From positions 92,341-156,340 of the forward strand of contig JAMPFD010000002.1 in assembly GCA_023664625.1 (NCBI GenBank): a stretch of 64,000 nt of DNA. The letters are read 5' to 3'. Every line of letters begins with the position of its first letter. Position 1 is the stretch's first letter. The DNA is from Bacillota bacterium. GTDB lineage: Bacteria > Bacteroidota > Bacteroidia > Bacteroidales > Bacteroidaceae. The position numbers and the translations under genes are program-made. The notes beneath the pieces were generated by a model that was given only the letters and a program-made list of their open reading frames with translations, was not told the DNA's origin and searched no databases. This document shows positions 53,501-64,000 of this stretch, one piece after another.

Positions 53501-54936
53501 CAAGCCAGCGGATGGAGCTGGATAGCCTTGCCCTCTATCATCTTAGGCTGAAAAGCCTGGATGCCCAGACGGTGAAGTGTCGGCGCACGGTTAAGGAGGA
53601 CAGGGTGACCCTTCATTACATTCTCAAGTATATCAAAGATAACCGGTTCACGGCGGTCAACGATACGCTTTGCTGACTTAACTGTCTTGACAATACCACG
53701 CTCGATAAGCTTACGTATGATAAATGGCTTGTATAGCTCTGCAGCCATCAGTTTTGGAAGGCCGCATTCACCCATCTTCAATTCAGGACCAACGACAATT
53801 ACCGAACGGGCAGAATAGTCAACACGCTTACCGAGGAGGTTCTGACGGAAACGTCCTGCCTTGCCTTTCAAGGAATCAGAGAGAGACTTGAGAGGACGGT
53901 TGCTCTCACTCTTTACGGCAGATGCCTTACGGCTGTTGTCAAAGAGTGAGTCCACAGCCTCCTGAAGCATACGCTTCTCATTGCGCAGGATAACCTCCGG
54001 TGCCTTTATCTCCATAAGTCTCTTCAGACGGTTATTACGGATAATGACACGACGGTAAAGGTCATTGAGGTCTGATGTGGCGAAACGTCCACCGTCAAGC
54101 GGCACAAGCGGACGGAGTTCCGGAGGTGTCACAGGAAGTATCTTCAGAATCATCCACTCAGGACGGTTGATATCCTTACTTGTACGGAAAGCTTCCACTA
54201 CCTGCAGACGCTTCAGAGCCTCCGTCTTACGCTGCTGTGAAGAATCGCTGTTGGCACGGTCACGAAGTTCATATGACAAAGCATCAAGGTCAAGACGCTG
54301 CAAGAGGGCATAGACAGCCTCTGCACCCATCTTCACGATGAACTTGTTCGGATCATCATCAGGAAGGAGATCGTTTTCGTCAGCAAGGACTCCTGTCTCA
54401 TAAAGATTTGTCAGTTCTTCCTCTGAAAGCAGGTCAAACTGGCGATATACATGCTCGTCTGTTCCACGTTCGTCTTCATCATCTCTTGGGCCAAGAACAC
54501 CTGGCTGTATAACGACATATCTCTCATAATAAATTACTGCCTCAAGCTTCTTTGTAGGCATACCAAGGAGATAGCCCATCTTACTTGGGAGAGAACGGAA
54601 ATACCAGATATGAGCAACAGGAACGACAAGCTCGATATGTCCGGAGCGCTCACGACGCACCTTCTTCTCTGTAACCTCAACACCACAACGGTCACAGACA
54701 ATACCACGATAACGGATACGCTTATACTTTCCACAAGCGCATTCAAAGTCTTTTGTAGGACCGAATATACGCTCACAGAAAAGACCGTCACGCTCAGGCT
54801 TGTAGGTACGGTAGTTGATTGTTTCAGGCTTGGTAACCTCACCGAAAGAGTTCTCAAGGATTTCCTCGGGAGACGCTATACCGATGGTAATCTTGGTGAA
54901 ATTATTCTTTATCTTGTTTTCTTTCTTGAAAGCCAT
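50596..54936 (-). CDS. rpoC: DNA-directed RNA polymerase subunit beta'
   Basis: The 1446-residue protein begins [20 protein letters not shown]. The N-terminal zinc finger ([20 protein letters not shown]), the active-site [16 protein letters not shown] with three Mg-binding Asp, the trigger loop region (MQAFQ-equivalent [15 protein letters not shown] and [20 protein letters not shown]) and the second zinc site (CTLRGL... and [17 protein letters not shown]) are all present. The length is typical of Bacteroidota beta', which carry a lineage-specific insert in the C-terminal third. It lies 90 bp downstream of rpoB. Confidence 0.98.
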   Translation of the reverse strand: MAFKKENKIKNNFTKITIGIASPEEILENSFGEVTKPETINYRTYKPERDGLFCERIFGPTKDFECACGKYKRIRYRGIVCDRCGVEVTEKKVRRERSGHIELVVPVAHIWYFRSLPSKMGYLLGMPTKKLEAVIYYERYVVIQPGVLGPRDDEDERGTDEHVYRQFDLLSEEELTNLYETGVLADENDLLPDDDPNKFIVKMGAEAVYALLQRLDLDALSYELRDRANSDSSQQRKTEALKRLQVVEAFRTSKDINRPEWMILKILPVTPPELRPLVPLDGGRFATSDLNDLYRRVIIRNNRLKRLMEIKAPEVILRNEKRMLQEAVDSLFDNSRKASAVKSESNRPLKSLSDSLKGKAGRFRQNLLGKRVDYSARSVIVVGPELKMGECGLPKLMAAELYKPFIIRKLIERGIVKTVKSAKRIVDRREPVIFDILENVMKGHPVLLNRAPTLHRLGIQAFQPKMIEGKAIQLHPLACTAFNADFDGDQMAVHLPLSNEAVLEAQILMLQSHNILNPANGAPITVPSQDMVLGLYYITKIRPGAKGEGLSFYGPEEAIIAYNEKRLDLHAQVKVVVNDVVEGKKVRRTVETSVGRVIVNEMIPDEMGYVNSVISKGSLRDIIADVIKEVGFAKACEFLDGIKNLGYRMAYQAGLSFNLDDIIIPPEKEEIIRKGNEAVKDIQMNYEMGFITDQDRYNQVINTWTHVNNDIGDILMKEMTEADQGFNAVYMMLDSGARGSKDQIKQLSGIRGLMAKPQKAGADDRATIENPILSNFKEGMSVLEYFIASHGARKGLADTAMKTADAGYLTRRLVDVSHDVIINEEDCGTLRGLNCTALKSGDEIIASLSSRILGRVSVHDVLDPHTGKVLCPAGEEITEARAKAIEEADVESVEIRSVLTCESKSGVCKKCYGRNLATAKMVQKGEAVGVIAAQAIGEPGTQLTLRTFHAGGVAGNAAANATIVAKGNVRIEFDELRTVPFREENDGEDIDCQMVVSRLAEVRFVDPNTNIALSSQNVPYGSSLYYKNGDVLNKGDIIARWDPFNAVIVSEYAGTLRFNDVIEGKTFRAETDDTTGLTEKIIIDSKDRNQVPTCDVIGKNGEVLGTYYFPRDGHVVVEDGQKIATGTTLVKIPRSVAKVGDITGGLPRVTELFEARNPSNPAVVSEIDGEVTMGKIRRGNREVIVTSKTGDQRKYMISQSKQILVQEHDAVRAGTPLSDGVITPGDILAIKGPTAVQEYIVNEVQGVYRLQGVKINEKHFEIIVRQMMRKVRIDEPGDTNFLEQELVDKLDFREENDRIWGKKVVVDAGDSENLKKGQIVTARRLRDENSSLKRRDMRLVQVREAIPATSTQILQGITRAALGTKSFMSAASFQETTKVLNEAAIRGKSDYLVGMKENVISGHLIPAGTGLREFDKIVVGSKEEYERMQANKRNVLDFVDSDIVER

Positions 54937-55026
54937 AGTTTCTTATTGAAAGTTGTTAGTTGTAAGCCATATGCTATGCATTCCTGACTATTGTCCATGA
55001 CATAGCAGATGGCCGTTAACCTTTTA

Positions 55027-58000
55027 TTAATCGAGCTTAATGCTGAGACCGAGACCACGGAGCTCATGGAGAAGCACATTCAGAGACTCCGGTATACCAG
55101 GAGTTGGCATGTTGTCTCCCTTAACTATTGCCTCATAAGAGCGGCTACGTCCGGTTACATCATCAGACTTGACCGTGAGTATCTCCTGGAGAACATGTGA
55201 TGCGCCGAATGCCTCAAGCGCCCAAACCTCCATTTCTCCGAATCGCTGACCACCGAACTGTGCCTTACCGCCGAGCGGCTGTTGCGTGATGAGAGAGTAA
55301 GGACCGATAGAACGGGCATGCATCTTATCCTCTACCATATGGCCAAGTTTGAGGAAGTATGTTATACCTACAGTTGCCGGCTGGTCAAACTTCTCACCAG
55401 TCTCACCATCATACAGATGGGTAGAACAATAACGCGGCAAACCTGCCTTGTCTGTCCATTCATTAAGGTCATCAAGTCTCGCTCCGTCGAAAATTGGTGT
55501 GGCAAATTTTACTCCAAGACGCTTTCCCGCAGCACCGAGTACAGCCTCAAATATCTGTCCGAGGTTCATACGTGAAGGCACACCCAGAGGGTTGAGGACA
55601 AGGTCTACCGGACGGCCATCCTCAAGGAACGGCATGTCTTCCTGACGAACGACCTTTGACACAATACCCTTATTTCCATGACGACCTGCAAGTTTATCAC
55701 CTACGCCAATCTTACGTTTCTTGGCGATGTACACCTTTGCCATCTGGAGGATACCGGAAGGAAGTTCATCACCAATAGTGATGGCGAACTTACGACGCTT
55801 AAGCTCTGCGTCAAGAAGCTTGTACTTACGGATATAGTTCATGATAAGCTTCTGGATAAGCAGATTGATATGCTCGTCGTCTGTCCAGTCGTTAGACTGT
55901 ATGCCGTCAAACTCAAGGTTTGCTATCGCTGTTGCAGTAAATTTACTGCCCTTGGTGATAATTTCGGCACCGGTATAATCCTTCACGCCCTGTGATGTCT
56001 TGCCATTGGTGAGAGTGAGAAGCTTGTCTATAAGAATTTCCTTAAGGTCATTGTTCTTAGCTTCATACTCAGCCTCGAGCTTCTGGAGCAACACCTTGTC
56101 CTGTTTCTTTGACTCACGTGTCTTTATTGCACGAGAGAAGAGCTTCTTGTCAATGACGACACCTGACAGCGACGGATTAGCTTTCAGAGACGAATCCTTT
56201 ACATCACCGGCCTTATCACCGAAGATGGCACGGAGAAGTTTCTCCTCCGGTGAAGGATCGCTCTCTCCCTTAGGAGAAATCTTGCCTATCATGATGTCAC
56301 CCGGCTCAACACGTGCACCAATGCGGATGATACCGTTATCATCAAGATCCTTTGTCGCCTCTTCCGATACATTAGGAATATCAGAAGTAAACTCTTCCAC
56401 ACCGCGCTTTGTCTCACGGACATCAAGCGTATACTCATCAACATGGACAGACGTGAGGACATCCTCGCGTACAATACGCTCATTAAGCACAATGGCATCC
56501 TCATAGTTATAACCTTTCCATGGCATGTACGCGACGAGCAGGTTACGGCCAAGTGCGAGTTCTCCGTTCTCTGTAGCATACCCCTCAGTAAGGATATCAC
56601 CGGCCTTCACACGCTGTCCTTTCTCACAGATAGGACGGAGGTCAATGACCATATTCTGGTTTGTACGGCGGAACTTCGGAATACGGTATTCTTTCAGAGC
56701 CGGTTCGAAACTTACGAATTCCTCATCTTCTGTGCGGTCATATAGGATACGTATTGTCGTTGCGTCAACATATTCGATGACGCCTTCGCCCTCAGCGGTA
56801 ATCATCGTACGTGAATCCTCGCAGACCTGTTTCTCAAGTCCGGTACCAACTATAGGTGCATCATTATGTATCAATGGCACAGCCTGACGCATCATGTTAC
56901 ATCCCATCAGCGCACGGTGGCCGTCATCATGCTCAAGGAATGGAATAAGACCGGCAGATACAGAAGCAATCTGCTGTGGAGCAACGTCCATCAGGTCAAC
57001 CTGTGCAGGCGGAACTACCGGGAAGTCTGCATCCTGACGACATTTGACAACCTCACGTATAAAGGTGCCGTCATCATTCAGAGGTGCATTACCCTGACCG
57101 ATAATGTGCTTTTCCTCTTCCTCTGCAGAAAGATATACCACATTCTCATTATCAAGGTCGACAATTCCATTATTAACCTTACGGTATGGAGTCTTGATGA
57201 AACCGAGGTCATTGATCTGTGCATACATACAGAGAGAAGAGATAAGACCGATGTTCGGACCTTCAGGACTCTCGATAGGACACAGACGGCCATAGTGGGT
57301 ATAATGCACGTCACGCACCTCAAAGCCTGCACGTTCACGTGAAAGGCCTCCAGGACCAAGTGCAGAGAGACGACGCTTATGTGTCACCTCTGCAAGAGGG
57401 TTTGTCTGATCCATGAACTGTGACAGCGGGTTAGTTCCGAAGAACGAATTGATAACGCTTGCCATAGTCTTGGCATTGATGAGATCTGTAGGAGTGAACA
57501 CCTCATTGTCACGGACATTCATACGTTCGCGTATAGTACGGCTCATACGGGCGAGACCAATGGCGAACTGATTCGCAAGCTGCTCCCCGACAATTTTTAC
57601 ACGACGGTTTGACAAATGGTCAATATCATCGACACTTGCCTGACTGTTGATAAGATTGATGAGGTACTTGATGATCTCCGTAATGTCTTCCTTGGTAAGA
57701 ATACGGACATCAATATCTGTATCAAGGCCCAACTTCTTGTTTATGCGGTAACGGCCGACCTCGCCAAGGTCATAACGCTTATCCGAGAAGAACAGATTAA
57801 GAACAACTTCACGTGCAGAGGCTTCATCGGCAGGGTCTGCATTACGGAGCTGACGATATATATAATAGATTGCCTCTTTCTCAGAATTGGAACTGTCCTT
57901 CGCCAGGGTATTGAAAATGATAGAATACTTACTTGCATTCTCCTCATCCTTGGAGAGCAGGATGGTAGCGACACCACTGTCAAGAATATCCTCGACATTA

Positions 58001-58839
58001 TCTTCTGAGACAACCGTACCACGCTCTATAATGACATCGTTGCGCTCAATGGAAACGACCTCGCCGGTATCTTCATCAGCATAGTCCTCATACCAGCTCT
58101 TCATGATATTGGCTGCAAGCGTACGCCCGATACAGTCCTTGAGATTTTTCTTATTAACCTTAACCTCCTCGGCAAGGTCAAATATCTGAAGAATATCTTT
58201 GTCCTTCTCAAAACCTATGGCACGGAGAAGAGTCGTGACAGGAAGCTTCTTCTTACGGTCGATGTAAGCATACATCACGTTATTGATATCTGTGGCGAAC
58301 TCAATCCAAGAGCCCTTGAACGGAATAATACGCGCACTGTAAAGAACTGTACCATTGGCATGTATACCCTGGCCGAAGAATACGCCCGGAGAACGGTGGA
58401 GCTGAGCAACAACGACACGCTCGGCACCGTTAATAACAAACGTGCCGTTACTTGTCATATAAGGTATTGAGCCAAGGAACACATCCTGGATAAATGTGCC
58501 GAAATCCTCGTGATCAGGATCAGTGCAATACAGCTTCATCTTTGCCTTCAGAGGCACACAGTATGTCAAGCCGCGCTCAAGGCACTCCTCGATAGTATAA
58601 CGTGGCGGATCAATATAATAGTCCAAGAACTCAAGAACGAAATTATTTCGTGTATCAGTAATAGGGAAGTTCTCTGCGAACACCTTATACAGGCCATCGT
58701 TCTTGCGCTCTTCAGGAGGAGTGTCAAGTTGCAGGAAGTCCTTGAAGGACTCGAGTTGCACATCGAGGAAATCCGGATATGGCATCGGATTCTTAACGCG
58801 GGCAAAATTTACTCTGTTATCAATAACTTTTGTAGCCAT
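55027..58839 (-). CDS. rpoB: DNA-directed RNA polymerase subunit beta
   Basis: The 1270-residue protein starts [20 protein letters not shown]. The rifampicin-binding region ([27 protein letters not shown], shown here broken) is wild-type in appearance, and [39 protein letters not shown] and [20 protein letters not shown] are conserved. A Bacteroidota-type insertion is visible between the beta lobes. It follows rplL by 316 bp, which contain a hairpin (59062-59094). Confidence 0.98.
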   Translation of the reverse strand: MATKVIDNRVNFARVKNPMPYPDFLDVQLESFKDFLQLDTPPEERKNDGLYKVFAENFPITDTRNNFVLEFLDYYIDPPRYTIEECLERGLTYCVPLKAKMKLYCTDPDHEDFGTFIQDVFLGSIPYMTSNGTFVINGAERVVVAQLHRSPGVFFGQGIHANGTVLYSARIIPFKGSWIEFATDINNVMYAYIDRKKKLPVTTLLRAIGFEKDKDILQIFDLAEEVKVNKKNLKDCIGRTLAANIMKSWYEDYADEDTGEVVSIERNDVIIERGTVVSEDNVEDILDSGVATILLSKDEENASKYSIIFNTLAKDSSNSEKEAIYYIYRQLRNADPADEASAREVVLNLFFSDKRYDLGEVGRYRINKKLGLDTDIDVRILTKEDITEIIKYLINLINSQASVDDIDHLSNRRVKIVGEQLANQFAIGLARMSRTIRERMNVRDNEVFTPTDLINAKTMASVINSFFGTNPLSQFMDQTNPLAEVTHKRRLSALGPGGLSRERAGFEVRDVHYTHYGRLCPIESPEGPNIGLISSLCMYAQINDLGFIKTPYRKVNNGIVDLDNENVVYLSAEEEEKHIIGQGNAPLNDDGTFIREVVKCRQDADFPVVPPAQVDLMDVAPQQIASVSAGLIPFLEHDDGHRALMGCNMMRQAVPLIHNDAPIVGTGLEKQVCEDSRTMITAEGEGVIEYVDATTIRILYDRTEDEEFVSFEPALKEYRIPKFRRTNQNMVIDLRPICEKGQRVKAGDILTEGYATENGELALGRNLLVAYMPWKGYNYEDAIVLNERIVREDVLTSVHVDEYTLDVRETKRGVEEFTSDIPNVSEEATKDLDDNGIIRIGARVEPGDIMIGKISPKGESDPSPEEKLLRAIFGDKAGDVKDSSLKANPSLSGVVIDKKLFSRAIKTRESKKQDKVLLQKLEAEYEAKNNDLKEILIDKLLTLTNGKTSQGVKDYTGAEIITKGSKFTATAIANLEFDGIQSNDWTDDEHINLLIQKLIMNYIRKYKLLDAELKRRKFAITIGDELPSGILQMAKVYIAKKRKIGVGDKLAGRHGNKGIVSKVVRQEDMPFLEDGRPVDLVLNPLGVPSRMNLGQIFEAVLGAAGKRLGVKFATPIFDGARLDDLNEWTDKAGLPRYCSTHLYDGETGEKFDQPATVGITYFLKLGHMVEDKMHARSIGPYSLITQQPLGGKAQFGGQRFGEMEVWALEAFGASHVLQEILTVKSDDVTGRSRSYEAIVKGDNMPTPGIPESLNVLLHELRGLGLSIKLD

Positions 58840-59155
58840 CTATCTAAATTTATTGTTAGGATGTCTATTATCACCTATGAGCCCACAAACATATCTTGTG
58901 GGAATTGGATTCCGTTTTTTCACTGATTCTCTTTACGGCTGCCAAATACCATCCGTATTTCTCATCTGTGCCGTAATGGCACATTCATAAAAGCATCTTC
59001 AGAAGATTCCCGGCACTGCCGGTACAGGAACCCTATAATCAGGGGTGTAGAGATAAAGAAAGGTTAAGACCCCTCTATTTGAGAGATCTTAACCAAATGT
59101 TTTATATCAAGGAAATCGGAAAGTTTTCCGGTTTCTGCTATTCAGTAAGTTCAGA
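58840..59155 (-). other. rplL-rpoB intergenic leader
   Basis: 316 bp without a gene. Besides the attenuator-like hairpin at 59062-59094 I see a second GC-rich part near 58990-59030 (TTCCCGGCACTGCCGG) but no consensus promoter. It is the place where many bacteria reduce transcription between the L7/L12 and polymerase genes. Confidence 0.5.
59062..59094 (-). terminator. Attenuator between rplL and rpoB
   Basis: GGTTAAGA (59062-59069) pairs with TCTTAACC (59087-59094), with an inner CTCT/AGAG pairing; CTTTCTTTATC follows on the minus strand. The modest U-tract fits partial termination. Confidence 0.6.
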
Positions 59156-59536
59156 TTACTTCAGCTCTACCTTAGCACCAGACTCCTCGATAGCCTTCTT
59201 CAGGTTCTCAGCCTCAGCCTTAGCGAGACCCTCCTTCAGTGTTGAAGGTGCGCCGTCAACGAGATCCTTAGCCTCTTTCAGACCAAGACCACAAGCCTCC
59301 TTAACAGCCTTAACGACTGCGAGCTTTGCGCCGCCCACCTCAGCGAGGACAACATCAAATGAAGTCTTCTCCTCAGCTGCGTCAGCTGCTGCGCCAGCTG
59401 CCGGACCAGCAGCAACAGCTACAGCTGCTGCAGCAGGCTCAATACCATAAGTCTCCTTGAGCTCGTTAGCAAGCTCGTTTACTTCTGCAACAGTAAGGTT
59501 CACCAACTGTTCTGCAATTGCCTTAATATCTGCCAT
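59156..59536 (-). CDS. rplL: 50S ribosomal protein L7/L12
   Basis: 126 residues. The N-terminal dimerisation helix ([20 protein letters not shown]), an Ala-rich hinge (about 33-55) and the C-terminal factor-binding domain ([25 protein letters not shown]-equivalent [12 protein letters not shown]) are complete. It forms the ribosomal stalk with L10 (rplJ upstream, 106 bp away). Confidence 0.97.
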   Translation of the reverse strand: MADIKAIAEQLVNLTVAEVNELANELKETYGIEPAAAAVAVAAGPAAGAAADAAEEKTSFDVVLAEVGGAKLAVVKAVKEACGLGLKEAKDLVDGAPSTLKEGLAKAEAENLKKAIEESGAKVELK

Positions 59537-59642
59537 TTTCTTTGAATGTATTTAATTTATTAATAATCTTTATGAATTAATTGTCAGCAACACTTTCGGG
59601 CGTATCGCCAAGTCCCATATATCGGATGTATGTTCCGGATTA

Positions 59643-60161
59643 TTATCCGCGCTCTTCGAGAGACTGAAGAAGACCGTGAATCTTGCCACCGGCAGAAGCC
59701 TGAAGTGCAGAGATGACATTCTTTGCAGGGCTCTGGAGAAGGGCAACGATGTCGCCGATAAGTTCGTTCTTGCTCTTGATGTTAGCGAGCTGCTCAAGTT
59801 TGTCTGCTCCTACGAAGAAAGATTCCTCAGCGTATGCAGATTTGAGAGCAGGGATACCTGCCTTCTTGTAATCCTTGAGCATCTTGCCAGGAACATTGGC
59901 AGTCTCTGTAAAGAGGATAGCCGTATTACCGACAAGAGAGTCATACAATGGAGAGTAATCAATGTCAGATGCCTCGAAAGCCTTGTGAAGAAGATTGTTC
60001 TTAACAACGACCATCTTAATCTGACTCTTGAAGCACTTGCGACGAAGGTCGCTTGTGGCACCTGCATTCAGACCTGTTACGTCAACGAGGTAGAAATGTG
60101 GATATGCCTTGAGCTTCTCACCGAGTTCAGCGATGACAGTATCTTTTACTTCTTTTTTCAT
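59643..60161 (-). CDS. rplJ: 50S ribosomal protein L10
   Basis: 172 residues, starting MKKEVKDTVIAELGEKLKAY; the RNA-binding N-terminal domain with DVTGLNAGATSDLRRKCFKS and a C-terminal helix for L12 dimers are visible. It starts only 19 bp after rplA, so there is no room for a separate L10 leader at this position. Confidence 0.96.
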   Translation of the reverse strand: MKKEVKDTVIAELGEKLKAYPHFYLVDVTGLNAGATSDLRRKCFKSQIKMVVVKNNLLHKAFEASDIDYSPLYDSLVGNTAILFTETANVPGKMLKDYKKAGIPALKSAYAEESFFVGADKLEQLANIKSKNELIGDIVALLQSPAKNVISALQASAGGKIHGLLQSLEERG

Positions 60162-60180
60162 TTTACAAAACTTTTAGAGT

Positions 60181-60873
60181 TTATTCAACTGATTTTGGAT
60201 CAATCTTGATACCCTTACTCATTGTGCTTGAAATAAAGATACTCTTGATATAAGTTCCCTTTGCAGCTGCAGGCTTGAGCTTGATAATGGTCTGGATGAA
60301 TTCCTTTGCATTCTCGAAGATCTTTTCAGCAGGGAAAGAGATCTTACCGATGGAAGCGTGGACGATACCGGTCTTATCAACCTTGAAGTCAATCTTACCA
60401 GCCTTTACATCCTTGACTGCCTTAGCGACGTCCATTGTGACGGTGCCGCTCTTTGGGTTTGGCATAAGTCCGCGAGGACCGAGTACACGGCCGAGAGGAC
60501 CGACCTTACCCATACAAGAAGGCATGGTGATTATGACATCAATGTCAGTCCAACCATGCTTGATTTTCTCAACATACTCGTCAAGACCAACATAGTCAGC
60601 ACCAGCCTCTTTGGCAGCAGCCTCCTGGTCAGGAGTACAGAGAGCGAGGACACGCACGGTCTTACCAGTTCCGTTAGGCAGTGTCACCACGCCACGAACC
60701 ATCTGGTTAGCCTTACGAGGGTCAACGCCAAGACGCACATCAATATCCAGAGACGCATCGAACTTTGTTGTGGTGATTTCCTTCACCAGTTCTGAAGCCT
60801 CTTTCAGAGTGTAAGCCTTGCCCATCTCCACCTTGTCAGCAACAGCCTTTTGATTTTTTGTCAGTTTACTCAT
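60181..60873 (-). CDS. rplA: 50S ribosomal protein L1
   Basis: 230 residues from the ATG at 60873 ([20 protein letters not shown]); an in-frame ATG at 60897 adds eight non-conserved residues. Conserved segments are [20 protein letters not shown] and [20 protein letters not shown]. Confidence 0.97.
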   Translation of the reverse strand: MSKLTKNQKAVADKVEMGKAYTLKEASELVKEITTTKFDASLDIDVRLGVDPRKANQMVRGVVTLPNGTGKTVRVLALCTPDQEAAAKEAGADYVGLDEYVEKIKHGWTDIDVIITMPSCMGKVGPLGRVLGPRGLMPNPKSGTVTMDVAKAVKDVKAGKIDFKVDKTGIVHASIGKISFPAEKIFENAKEFIQTIIKLKPAAAKGTYIKSIFISSTMSKGIKIDPKSVE

Positions 60874-60938
60874 TTTTTCTGAAGTTTTTCGGTACAAGCG
60901 CCAAGCACAGAGACTTGGCTCCCGGAATTGTTAATTAC

Positions 60939-61376
60939 TTAAGCAGGAAAGTCCCCCTTTACAGTGATACCCATACTACGTGCTGTACCCGCAACAAGAC
61001 GCATTGCTGCCTCTACTGTGAAGCAGTTAAGGTCGGCGAGCTTATCCTCTGCTATCGCACGGATCTGGTCCCAAGTAACCTCAGCCACCTTTTTACGGTT
61101 AGGCTGGTCAGAACCACTCTTAACCTTAGCAATCTCCTTCAGCTGCACAGCAGCAGGAGAAGTCTTGATTACGAAATCAAATGACTTGTCAGCGTAGTAA
61201 GTGATAACAACCGGAAGAACCTTACCGGCCTTATCCTGAGTGCGGGCATTGAACTCCTTGCAGAATCCCATAATATTGATACCCTTCGAACCGAGGGCAG
61301 GACCTACGGGAGGTGAAGGATTCGCAGCGCCACCCTTAATCTGTAACTTGAGTGTTCCAGCAACTTCTTTAGCCAT
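60939..61376 (-). CDS. rplK: 50S ribosomal protein L11
   Basis: 145 residues with [40 protein letters not shown] and the C-terminal [12 protein letters not shown] of uL11. It is part of the GTPase-associated centre and lies 57 bp after nusG. Confidence 0.97.
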   Translation of the reverse strand: MAKEVAGTLKLQIKGGAANPSPPVGPALGSKGINIMGFCKEFNARTQDKAGKVLPVVITYYADKSFDFVIKTSPAAVQLKEIAKVKSGSDQPNRKKVAEVTWDQIRAIAEDKLADLNCFTVEAAMRLVAGTARSMGITVKGDFPA

Positions 61377-61433
61377 TTTGTTTGTAATTTAATTTATTAT
61401 ATATAAAAAGAGGTGTATGTACGTAACTACACA

Positions 61434-61976
61434 CTACTCTTTTTCAACTTGCATAAAACCGAGTTCCAACGGAGTCTTACGTCCGAAGATCTTAACCATC
61501 ACCTTAAGCTTATGCCTTTCGGCATTCACCTCTTCAATAATACCATTGAAGCCGCTGAAAGGACCGTCGATAACCTTTACTGTCTCGTTGACCTCGTAAG
61601 GGATGTCTGTTTCCTCTACAATTGTGGTCTCCTCGGCAGTTCCGAGCATACGGTTAATTTCAGACTGGCGTATAGGTGTCGGCGTATCCGTGCCTCCGAG
61701 GAAGCCGAGTACATTCGGCATAAATCGAATAAGAGAAGCCATGTCACCGGCAAGATTTGCTTCCAGAAACACATACCCTGGCAACGACACCTTTTCCTTC
61801 ACCACTCGCTTACCGTTACGCACGGAAACATGTTTCTCAAGTGGAATCAACACTTGCGAAACATTTTTTGCGAGAAGTTCGTTATGCTTTTGCTCTGCTT
61901 CGAGATATTCCTTTACCTTAACCTCTTTGCCGCTTACAGCTTTGAGGACATACCAATTCATACCATTGTCAGCCAT
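61434..61976 (-). CDS. nusG: Transcription termination/antitermination factor NusG
   Basis: 180 residues with the NGN domain ([35 protein letters not shown]) and a C-terminal KOW domain ([20 protein letters not shown]). It links RNA polymerase to Rho or ribosomal protein S10. It lies directly after secE (19 bp). Confidence 0.97.
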   Translation of the reverse strand: MADNGMNWYVLKAVSGKEVKVKEYLEAEQKHNELLAKNVSQVLIPLEKHVSVRNGKRVVKEKVSLPGYVFLEANLAGDMASLIRFMPNVLGFLGGTDTPTPIRQSEINRMLGTAEETTIVEETDIPYEVNETVKVIDGPFSGFNGIIEEVNAERHKLKVMVKIFGRKTPLELGFMQVEKE

Positions 61977-61995
61977 TTTGTTGAAAAAGAAATGA

Positions 61996-62184
61996 TTAAT
62001 TAGGGTAAACGGTAGTCATCACTAACTGGAACACAGTGTCCATCGCGAACACGACAAGTGCAATGACAAGGGAAGCAGACAATACTACCACTGCGCTATG
62101 TGTCAGCTGCTTGTATGATGGCCAAGTAGTTTTATGCGCAAGCTCATCGTAACAAGCCTTGCAATAATTTACTATCTTATTCAT
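61996..62184 (-). CDS. secE: Preprotein translocase subunit SecE
   Basis: 62 residues from the ATG at 62184 ([20 protein letters not shown]). It shows one amphipathic helix with the conserved TWPSYKQL and one transmembrane helix ([20 protein letters not shown]), the normal short form. The longer open frame to 62304 runs into the tRNA-Trp gene and is rejected. Confidence 0.95.
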   Translation of the reverse strand: MNKIVNYCKACYDELAHKTTWPSYKQLTHSAVVVLSASLVIALVVFAMDTVFQLVMTTVYPN

Positions 62185-62199
62185 ATTTATTTTAATTAG

Positions 62200-62270
62200 C
62201 ACGGGAGGAAGGAATCGAACCCTCATTGACGGTTTTGGAGACCGCTTTCCTACCATTGAAAGACTCCCGT
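62200..62270 (-). tRNA. tRNA-Trp (anticodon CCA)
   Basis: Acceptor ACGGGAG / CTCCCGT, anticodon arm GCGGT-CTCCAAA-ACCGT with CCA at the middle of the loop, T-loop GGTTCGATTCC. The 3' CCA is not encoded. It lies between tuf and secE. Confidence 0.95.
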
Positions 62271-62345
62271 AGGTAGTTCCCGTCATAACGACGACGGGAA
62301 CCATTATCTGATTTTATAGATTTCAGAACAATCTTGGTCCGAGCA

Positions 62346-63533
62346 TTAATCCTCGTACACTTCAGTAATCTGGCCAGAACCCACTGTACGGCCACCCTCA
62401 CGGATAGCGAAGCGGAGACCTGCGTTGAGAGCCACAGCATAGATAAGCTCAACATTAATCTCAACGTTATCACCAGGCATTACCATCTCCACACCTGCAG
62501 GAAGAGTGATCTCACCTGTACAGTCCATTGTACGGAGATAGAACTGTGGACGATACTTGTTTCCGAACGGAGTATGACGACCGCCCTCTTCCTTCTTCAG
62601 AACGTAGATAGAAGCCTTGAACTTCTTGAAAGGCTTAATCTGTCCAGGATGGCAGAGAACCATACCACGCTTGATTTCCTTCTTGTCAATACCACGGAGA
62701 AGGAGACCTACATTGTCACCGGCCTGACCCTCATCGAGAAGCTTGCGGAACATCTCAACACCTGTAACAACAGACTTCTTGTCCTCACCAAGACCGAGAA
62801 GCTCAACCTCATCACCAACATGGATACGTCCAGTCTCAATACGGCCGGTAGCAACAGTACCACGACCAGTAATAGAGAAGACATCCTCAACCGGCATAAG
62901 GAATGGTTTGTCAAGGTCACGCGGAGGATCCTGGATCCATGTATCACAAGCATTCATAAGCTCCATAACCTTCTCCTCCCACTTCTCAACGCCGTTGAGA
63001 GCACCAAGAGCAGAACCACGGATGATAGGAGTATTATCACCATCGAACTCATACTGATCAAGAAGCTCACGCATCTCCATCTCAACAAGCTCAAGCATCT
63101 CCTCATCGTCAACCATATCACACTTGTTCAGGAACACAACAAGGCGAGGCACATTCACCTGGCGTGCGAGAAGCACGTGCTCACGTGTCTGAGGCATAGG
63201 ACCATCAGTAGCAGCAACTACGATAATCGCACCGTCCATCTGAGCAGCACCAGTTACCATGTTCTTGACATAGTCAGCGTGTCCAGGACAGTCAACGTGT
63301 GCATAGTGACGGTTTTCTGTCTGATACTCAACGTGTGCAGTGTTAATAGTGATACCGCGCTCTTTCTCCTCAGGAGCGTTATCAATCTGATCGAAAGACT
63401 TAAGCTCGGAAAGGCCCTTCTTTGCAAGTACAGTTGTAATAGCAGCGGTCAGAGTTGTCTTACCATGGTCAACGTGACCAATGGTACCAATGTTAACGTG
63501 AGTTTTATCACGCTGGAAAGTCTCTTTTGCCAT
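62346..63533 (-). CDS. tuf: Elongation factor Tu
   Basis: 395 residues: GTP-binding [16 protein letters not shown] (G1), [12 protein letters not shown] (G2), DCPGHADY (G3), NKCDMVDD (G4) and SALGALNG (G5) are all present, followed by the two beta-barrels ([35 protein letters not shown]). It delivers aminoacyl-tRNA to the ribosome. It lies between tRNA-Thr(GGT) and tRNA-Trp. No sequence feature suggests duplication in this window. Confidence 0.98.
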   Translation of the reverse strand: MAKETFQRDKTHVNIGTIGHVDHGKTTLTAAITTVLAKKGLSELKSFDQIDNAPEEKERGITINTAHVEYQTENRHYAHVDCPGHADYVKNMVTGAAQMDGAIIVVAATDGPMPQTREHVLLARQVNVPRLVVFLNKCDMVDDEEMLELVEMEMRELLDQYEFDGDNTPIIRGSALGALNGVEKWEEKVMELMNACDTWIQDPPRDLDKPFLMPVEDVFSITGRGTVATGRIETGRIHVGDEVELLGLGEDKKSVVTGVEMFRKLLDEGQAGDNVGLLLRGIDKKEIKRGMVLCHPGQIKPFKKFKASIYVLKKEEGGRHTPFGNKYRPQFYLRTMDCTGEITLPAGVEMVMPGDNVEINVELIYAVALNAGLRFAIREGGRTVGSGQITEVYED

Positions 63534-63616
63534 TGTTTTTCTAATTTTATAATGTTAAGTAATATTCCATATAACGCAAGAATCCCTTCCAGAGACGTTT
63601 CCGCCTATTGGAAGAG

Positions 63617-63688
<72 letters not shown>

Positions 63689-63709
63689 ATTTTCATTTTT
63701 GCGTATTGG

Positions 63710-63782
63710 AGCGGAAGACGGGGCTCAAACCCGCGACCCCCAGCTTGGAAGGCTAGTGCTCTATCAACTGAGCTACTTCCGC
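63710..63782 (-). tRNA. tRNA-Gly (anticodon TCC)
   Basis: Acceptor GCGGAAG / CTTCCGC, anticodon arm CTAGC-CTTCCAA-GCTGG, T-arm CGGG-TTTGAGCC-CCG. No encoded CCA. Confidence 0.95.
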
Positions 63783-63854
63783 ATTATCTTTGGTAGAGGC
63801 GTTTTCTTGCTAAAAAACGTGGAAGAAAGAAGTTCTTGTCCGCGTTTCAGAAAG

Positions 63855-63937
63855 TGGGTGGTGATGGATTCGAACCACCGAAGGTAAAAACCAGCAGATT
63901 TACAGTCTGCCCCATTTGGCCACTCTGGTAACCACCC
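63855..63937 (-). tRNA. tRNA-Tyr (anticodon GTA)
   Basis: 83 nt with a long variable arm (class II). Acceptor GGGTGGT / ACCACCC, anticodon arm GCAGA-CTGTAAA-TCTGC, T-arm GGTGG-TTCGAATCC. Confidence 0.95.
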
Positions 63938-63946
63938 TTGCTTTCG

Positions 63947-64000
63947 AGCCTCTTGTCGGATTCGAACCAACGACCCCGAGATTACAAATCACGTGCTCTG
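63947..64000 (-). tRNA. tRNA-Thr (anticodon TGT), truncated by the window edge
   Basis: The 3' part is present: anticodon loop TTTGTAA (TGT), T-arm GTTGG-TTCGAAT-CCGAC and 3' acceptor AAGAGGC. The 5' acceptor and D-arm lie beyond 64000. Confidence 0.85.

Overview
The window comes from a Bacteroidota genome, most likely a Prevotellaceae member. The evidence is: promoters of the TTTG-N19/20-TAnnTTTG type used by the Bacteroidota primary sigma factor, a type IX secretion component (PorU), SusR/HTCS-style propeller regulators, a large number of signal-peptide-bearing glycoside hydrolases, and weak Shine-Dalgarno sites. Nearly all genes lie on the minus strand.

Layout. Positions 1-1890 hold the 5' part of porU (cut by the left edge) and a FAH-family hydrolase. 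2045-4929 is a ribosomal block transcribed rplM-rpsI-rpsB-tsf with a structured leader. 4930-6230 is a repeat-rich gap. 6231-23724 is a run of six large secreted enzymes on one strand: GH95, GH140 (apiosidase family), a BNR/sialidase-like protein, a GH78-GH33 fusion, a GH138-like enzyme and a GH137-like/GH2/malectin fusion. GH137, GH138 and GH140 are families known from rhamnogalacturonan-II (RG-II) breakdown, so this is probably a partial RG-II degradation locus. No SusC/SusD pair is in the window. 24098-25296 is a lipoprotein/beta-barrel pair. 26246-29338 is a GH3 beta-xylosidase-like enzyme with a type IX sorting tail. 31266-35822 holds a propeller-AraC regulator that lacks kinase and receiver domains, and a xylulokinase. 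36025-40512 has an outer-membrane receptor-like protein, a membrane-bound winged-helix regulator and an SH3-tailed secreted protein. 41184-46422 is a mixed plus-strand region (SDR, SerB, lipoprotein, AAA ATPase) with one small minus-strand winged-helix gene. 46688-50418 is a three-gene operon: DUF4861 protein, orphan EIIC-type permease, and a KduI that carries a signal peptide. 50596-64000 is the tRNA(Thr-Tyr-Gly-Thr)-tuf-trnW-secE-nusG-rplKAJL-rpoBC cluster.

How the parts fit. The secreted GHs, the type IX sortase, the uronate-processing trio and the xylulokinase all suit a plant cell-wall (pectin/xylan) degrader. Two dispersed repeat systems lie between the metabolic blocks. One is a MITE-like family with aagtaactg termini, in at least seven places. 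The other is a set of short arrays in which GTTACCTTT recurs exactly every 22 bp, in four intergenic regions. The strongest candidates for something undescribed are these 22-bp-period arrays, the apparently periplasmic KduI operon, the one-component membrane-spanning propeller regulator, the 45-nt perfect palindrome in front of the ATPase gene, and an rrn-like promoter at 30673 that is followed by no recognisable gene.
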